Assembly: GCF_036026595.1 (NCBI RefSeq) | Contig: NZ_JARZFX010000005.1 | Span: 62,001-126,000 of the forward strand | Direction of reading: 5' to 3' | Source: Virgibacillus_P tibetensis | Lineage (GTDB): Bacteria > Bacillota > Bacilli > Bacillales > Amphibacillaceae | DNA length: 64,000 nucleotides | Shown: in pieces, positions 61,516 through 64,000 of the stretch | Numbering within the stretch: position 1 is the first letter of the stretch | Layout: the number at the start of each line of letters is the position of its first letter | The notes under the pieces: model-generated | The model's input: the letters and a program-made list of their open reading frames with translations, nothing else | Told to the model about the DNA's origin: nothing | The model's database searches: none | Program-made: the position numbers and the translations under genes

Positions 61516-62460
61516 TTAACTCTTCCATTCTTCAATCGGTATTAAGTTAGCCTCAATTTCTGCACGACGGTCTTCTAGAAATGGCGGCAAATCAAGTTTT
61601 GTTCCTAATTCTGCGACGGTAGAATCTGCTGTAAACCCAGGTCCGTCTGAAACAATTTCGAACATGACTCTATTTTCATCACGAAAATAAATGCTATTAA
61701 AATAATAACGATCTACAACTCCAGTACTACGATATCCGGCTGCTTTTATTTTATTATCCCATTTTTGTAAATCTGTTCCCTCTACTCGAATAGCTAAATG
61801 ATGAATACTTCCCTTTCCTGGTCTTTCTCTTGGTCCGTCGAGCTGCTTAATAACAATTTCACCAAATACTTCTCCATTAACTGCCTGGTAAATCGCTTCT
61901 TTTTCTGTTCTTAAAACGTTCGTATAATTAAATATATTTTCTAGCATCTTAGAAATAGAATCCAATGATCTTACTGTAATTTCTATAGATCCCATTCCTA
62001 AAATACGGTTCTCTTCTGGTACAACCGAATCCGTCCAAGCCTGCCACTCATCAGGAATGCTCCTACCATTATTGTTAAGTAAAACAAGTCGTAACCCTTC
62101 TGGATCTTCAAAATGCAAAGCGTCATGTCCTGCGTAAGTTGTAATCTCACCATGTTTTACATTAAATTGTGATAATCTCTCTTTCCAATATAGGAGACTT
62201 TCAAACGATGGAACTAATAAGCCTATTTGTGTAATGGCATTTGTTCCACGATGAGTACTTCCAATTGTTGGAATTTCAAAAAATGATAGCTCTGTTCCAG
62301 GACTTCCTATCAAATCTCCGTAAAACAAATGATACATTGTAGGATCATCTTGATTTACGGATACTTTTACTCGACGAAGACCAAGTATTTCGTTATAAAA
62401 ATGATTATTACTTCCTGCATTCCTGGTATACATGGATATATGATGGTGTCCTAGTATCAT
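61516..62460 (-). CDS. Ring-cleaving VOC dioxygenase (MhqO-like)
   Basis: A 314-aa protein with two vicinal-oxygen-chelate halves (residues about 1-130 and 150-300). Expected metal ligands are the His in LGHHHISMYTR, the His in GSIHHLAIRVEG and the Glu in NRVMFEIVSD. It is the type of B. subtilis MhqO/MhqE, induced by methylhydroquinone under MhqR. The ATG nine bases after GGAGAG is chosen. It lies downstream of a MarR-family gene with only a short gene relic between. Confidence 0.9.
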   Translation of the reverse strand: MILGHHHISMYTRNAGSNNHFYNEILGLRRVKVSVNQDDPTMYHLFYGDLIGSPGTELSFFEIPTIGSTHRGTNAITQIGLLVPSFESLLYWKERLSQFNVKHGEITTYAGHDALHFEDPEGLRLVLLNNNGRSIPDEWQAWTDSVVPEENRILGMGSIEITVRSLDSISKMLENIFNYTNVLRTEKEAIYQAVNGEVFGEIVIKQLDGPRERPGKGSIHHLAIRVEGTDLQKWDNKIKAAGYRSTGVVDRYYFNSIYFRDENRVMFEIVSDGPGFTADSTVAELGTKLDLPPFLEDRRAEIEANLIPIEEWKS

Positions 62461-62464
62461 TTTT

Positions 62465-62605
62465 CTAATCTCTCCATTCATTATTCTTATTAAAAGCCGT
62501 ACACCAATTCTTTAGCTTTCCTGTCAACAGGGTTCTTAAATGATCACCGATTGAATACAGTTCAATTTCCATTCCTTTCTCAGGATGAATTCGGTGTTTT
62601 CCCAT
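62465..62605 (-). pseudogene. Probable stub of an LLM flavin oxidoreductase
   Basis: The short frame MGKHRIHPEKGMEIELYSIG followed by DHLRTLLTGK resembles the start of luciferase-like monooxygenases (EKG-ME-x-GLY-x-x-GDHxPNPxTG). The adjacent frame ends KAKELVYGF and stop, like the C-terminus of one. This looks like a gene reduced by an internal deletion. It could instead be a real small gene, since AAGGAT precedes the ATG. Confidence 0.4.
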
Positions 62606-62609
62606 TATG

Positions 62610-63068
62610 TTATCCTTGCTTTTGTAATTCCTTTGCAGCAAATCCAACTGTTTTTAATAACTGGCCTAATTCTTCTTTCTGTTCCTCTGATAAAGAACCC
62701 AAGTTTTTTACAATCACTTCAACATGTTTGGGGAAGATTTCATGAAATAGTTCTTCCCCTTTTTCAGTTAATACTACTTTCCAAAAACGTCGGTTCGATT
62801 GATCCTGCTCTTTCTTAACTAACCCCTTTTTCTCTAGCTTGTTAACTACATAAGTAATACTTCCACTTGGAATCATTAGCTTGTCACTAATGGTTTGTAT
62901 ATGTTGCGGCCCTTTATTGTAAAGCAATTCTAGAACCATAAAATTTTCAGCAGTTAATCCATAGCCTTGAATATCTTCTATCACATTATCGAATACTGTC
63001 TTTGATGCTTTTAACCATATTCGAAATAACCTGAGATCCTTTTCTGCTTGATCATTACCCTGATACAT
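62610..63068 (-). CDS. MarR-family regulator (MhqR-like)
   Basis: A 152-aa winged-helix repressor. The DNA-binding part is NKGPQHIQTISDKLMIPSGS, then ITYVVNKLEKKGLVKKEQDQ and the wing DQSNRRFWKVVLTEKGEELF. The N-terminal LRLFRIWLKASKTVFDNV and the C-terminal helices form the dimer interface. There are no cysteines, as in MhqR, which responds to quinones in B. subtilis. A CGAATTCG-centred palindrome lies 33 bp upstream. It is the first gene of the operon with the MhqO-like dioxygenase. Confidence 0.9.
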   Translation of the reverse strand: MYQGNDQAEKDLRLFRIWLKASKTVFDNVIEDIQGYGLTAENFMVLELLYNKGPQHIQTISDKLMIPSGSITYVVNKLEKKGLVKKEQDQSNRRFWKVVLTEKGEELFHEIFPKHVEVIVKNLGSLSEEQKEELGQLLKTVGFAAKELQKQG

Positions 63069-63097
63069 TCAACCACCTCCGTTTTAACTTAGTACTA

Positions 63098-63119
63098 TTA
63101 TATCCGAATTCGAAATTAG
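63098..63119. promoter_or_regulatory. MhqR-box-like operator
   Basis: Imperfect palindrome TATATCCGAATTCGAAATTA with the CGAATTCG core. The B. subtilis MhqR operator as I know it is TATCTCGAATTCGAGATA. It lies between the MarR gene and its upstream neighbour, where autoregulation is expected. Confidence 0.6.
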
Positions 63120-63128
63120 TCGATTTGT

Positions 63129-63479
63129 TTACCCGATTAATGAAGTGTAATTTAACACTAAAACAATACCCCCAAGAATAAGAAGGATGATTGGCATCAT
63201 CATATTATTCAGTGTATCTTTAATTTTAATGTGAGTTAGAATGGCTCCAATCATGGTAGCAACAACTAAAAATCCGCCTAAAGCTGCTAATTGCTCATTC
63301 CAAACTCCTGCAATTAATAGTACAGCAGCTACAAGTTCAACCATACCTGTAAAAATACGAAAACCTGCTGAATAACCATACGTTTTAAATCCTTCTACCA
63401 TTTGTTTCGAACCAAATTTCATAAGACCAAACATAATAAACCCTAACCCTAAAAGTATTTGAATAATAATTGATAACAT
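63129..63479 (-). CDS. DoxX-family membrane protein (MhqP-like)
   Basis: A 116-aa protein with four membrane helices. IIQILLGLGFIMFGLMKFGS opens it, and GFRIFTGMVELVAAVLLIAG is the DoxX core. It is shorter than the DoxX protein at 34.8 kb and more like MhqP/YdfP. It is co-oriented with and just upstream of the MhqR-like gene. A 20-bp perfect palindrome sits 18 bp upstream of the ATG, beside a TCTCCTC (GAGGAGA) ribosome-binding site. Confidence 0.87.
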   Translation of the reverse strand: MLSIIIQILLGLGFIMFGLMKFGSKQMVEGFKTYGYSAGFRIFTGMVELVAAVLLIAGVWNEQLAALGGFLVVATMIGAILTHIKIKDTLNNMMMPIILLILGGIVLVLNYTSLIG

Positions 63480-63496
63480 TTGTTCTCTCCTCTTCC

Positions 63497-63516
63497 ATAT
63501 CCTAATAGTAGGATAT
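63497..63516. promoter_or_regulatory. Palindromic operator, site 1
   Basis: ATATCCTAATAGTAGGATAT is a near-perfect 20-bp palindrome just upstream of the MhqP-like gene. Two related palindromes occur at 63819-63860. Confidence 0.65.
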
Positions 63517-63558
63517 TATAGCTTATTTTTTATAATAACGTTAAAACGGTAATGAATT

Positions 63559-63720
63559 TTAATCTCTATTTGCTTTTTCCACGACTAATTTTTCCGGTGT
63601 TATGTCTTCACCTAATTCATTTACAATTGTTAAACCGGTCATTGTTGTCAGCACTTTTCCACGAAACTCATCTAAATATTTTCGCCGTAATTGCGTTCTT
63701 CCTCTATTTTTTCTTCGGTT
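63559..63720 (-). pseudogene. Relic of an unidentified gene
   Basis: The minus strand encodes KYLDEFRGKVLTTMTGLTIV followed by NELGEDITPEKLVVEKANRD and a stop, with normal codon use. No start or upstream domain is visible, and other frames are closed by stops. I do not recognise the family. The rest of 63720-64000 contains only short coding-like scraps (for example GWREYGIGPDGFIPAKL). Confidence 0.4.
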
Positions 63721-63818
63721 AAACTTCATTTCGTGTTTTTACTGCTAGTTCATTGATTCGTTTTAGGCAGCAGTCTTCGGGCTTACTCCTTTCTATTAAA
63801 AGTTCGGTTCTCCTCTCT

Positions 63819-63860
63819 ATATCCTAATGTTAGGATATTTACATCCTAACATTAGGATAT
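63819..63860. promoter_or_regulatory. Double palindromic operator, sites 2 and 3
   Basis: ATATCCTAATGTTAGGATAT (63819-63838) and ATCCTAACATTAGGAT (63843-63858), five bases apart. Together they form a larger palindrome. They share the TCCTAN(2-3)TAGGA pattern with the site at 63497. A GAGGAG ribosome-binding-like sequence on the minus strand follows, as upstream of the MhqP-like gene, but the gene it served is decayed. Confidence 0.65.
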
Positions 63861-64000
63861 CGGATTGTCAATTTGGCTGGAATGAATCCGTCCGGTCCAA
63901 TACCGTATTCACGCCAGCCAATTAACTGCTTCATATAAACTCTGACTTTTGGGAGTCACATCAGTTTATTGTCTCACTTCGTTTTTACCTTGAATTGGGA

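Overview
The window is low-GC chromosomal DNA from an endospore-forming member of the Bacillaceae, most like the Virgibacillus/Oceanobacillus/Lentibacillus group. This rests on family-level recognition: an FMN riboswitch ahead of a rib operon, a YjcZ-type spore peptide, a DUF5667 secreted protein, a YfmR-type ABC-F protein, CatE/MhqO-type quinone detoxification genes and intergenic repeats common in Bacillaceae. NhaC, NSS and BCCT-type transporter genes fit a salt- or alkali-adapted lifestyle. I saw no rRNA, tRNA, CRISPR array or intact prophage.

Layout. 0-5 kb: aldehyde dehydrogenase, class I aminotransferase and NhaC antiporter on the minus strand, with the decayed remains of a thiamine-diphosphate enzyme between the first two. 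5.1-5.85 kb: non-coding repeats. 5.9-10.1 kb: a tryptophan-to-anthranilate operon (kynU-kynB-kynA) followed by a sodium symporter, then a CoA-disulfide reductase-like gene. 11.6-25.6 kb: housekeeping genes, including the riboswitch-controlled ribE-ribB-ribH operon, a TlpA-type thioredoxin, a P1 peptidase, an RluA pseudouridine synthase and heme O synthase. 25.7-28.1 kb: a DUF1611/racemase operon behind an unclassified structured leader. 28.2-33.1 kb: cold shock protein, a class A PBP with a very acidic repeat tail, DegV and DUF1456 proteins.

33.3-42.9 kb is a region of gene decay mixed with stress genes. A ribA gene is followed by a broken ribD that contains an inverted segment. Two DoxX/quinone-type loci follow, then relics of an aldo/keto reductase, an HD-domain protein and a BCCT transporter. 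A third, MhqR/MhqO-like locus lies at 61.5-63.5 kb.

42.9-53.1 kb is a long minus-strand operon encoding all six steps to CMP-pseudaminic acid (PseB, C, H, G, I, F types), with an extra epimerase, a methyltransferase and two tandem paralogous GT-B-like transferases. Next to it (53.4-60.6 kb) is a duplicated module. Each copy is a beta-rich Cys-containing protein divergent from a coiled-coil protein, separated by a near-identical 60-bp regulatory element. A surface-carbohydrate transferase, a 46-aa GCGCG-ended peptide and a JAMM metalloprotease lie within or beside the module. I infer a spore- or cell-surface glycoprotein system; this is the most interesting and least described part of the window.
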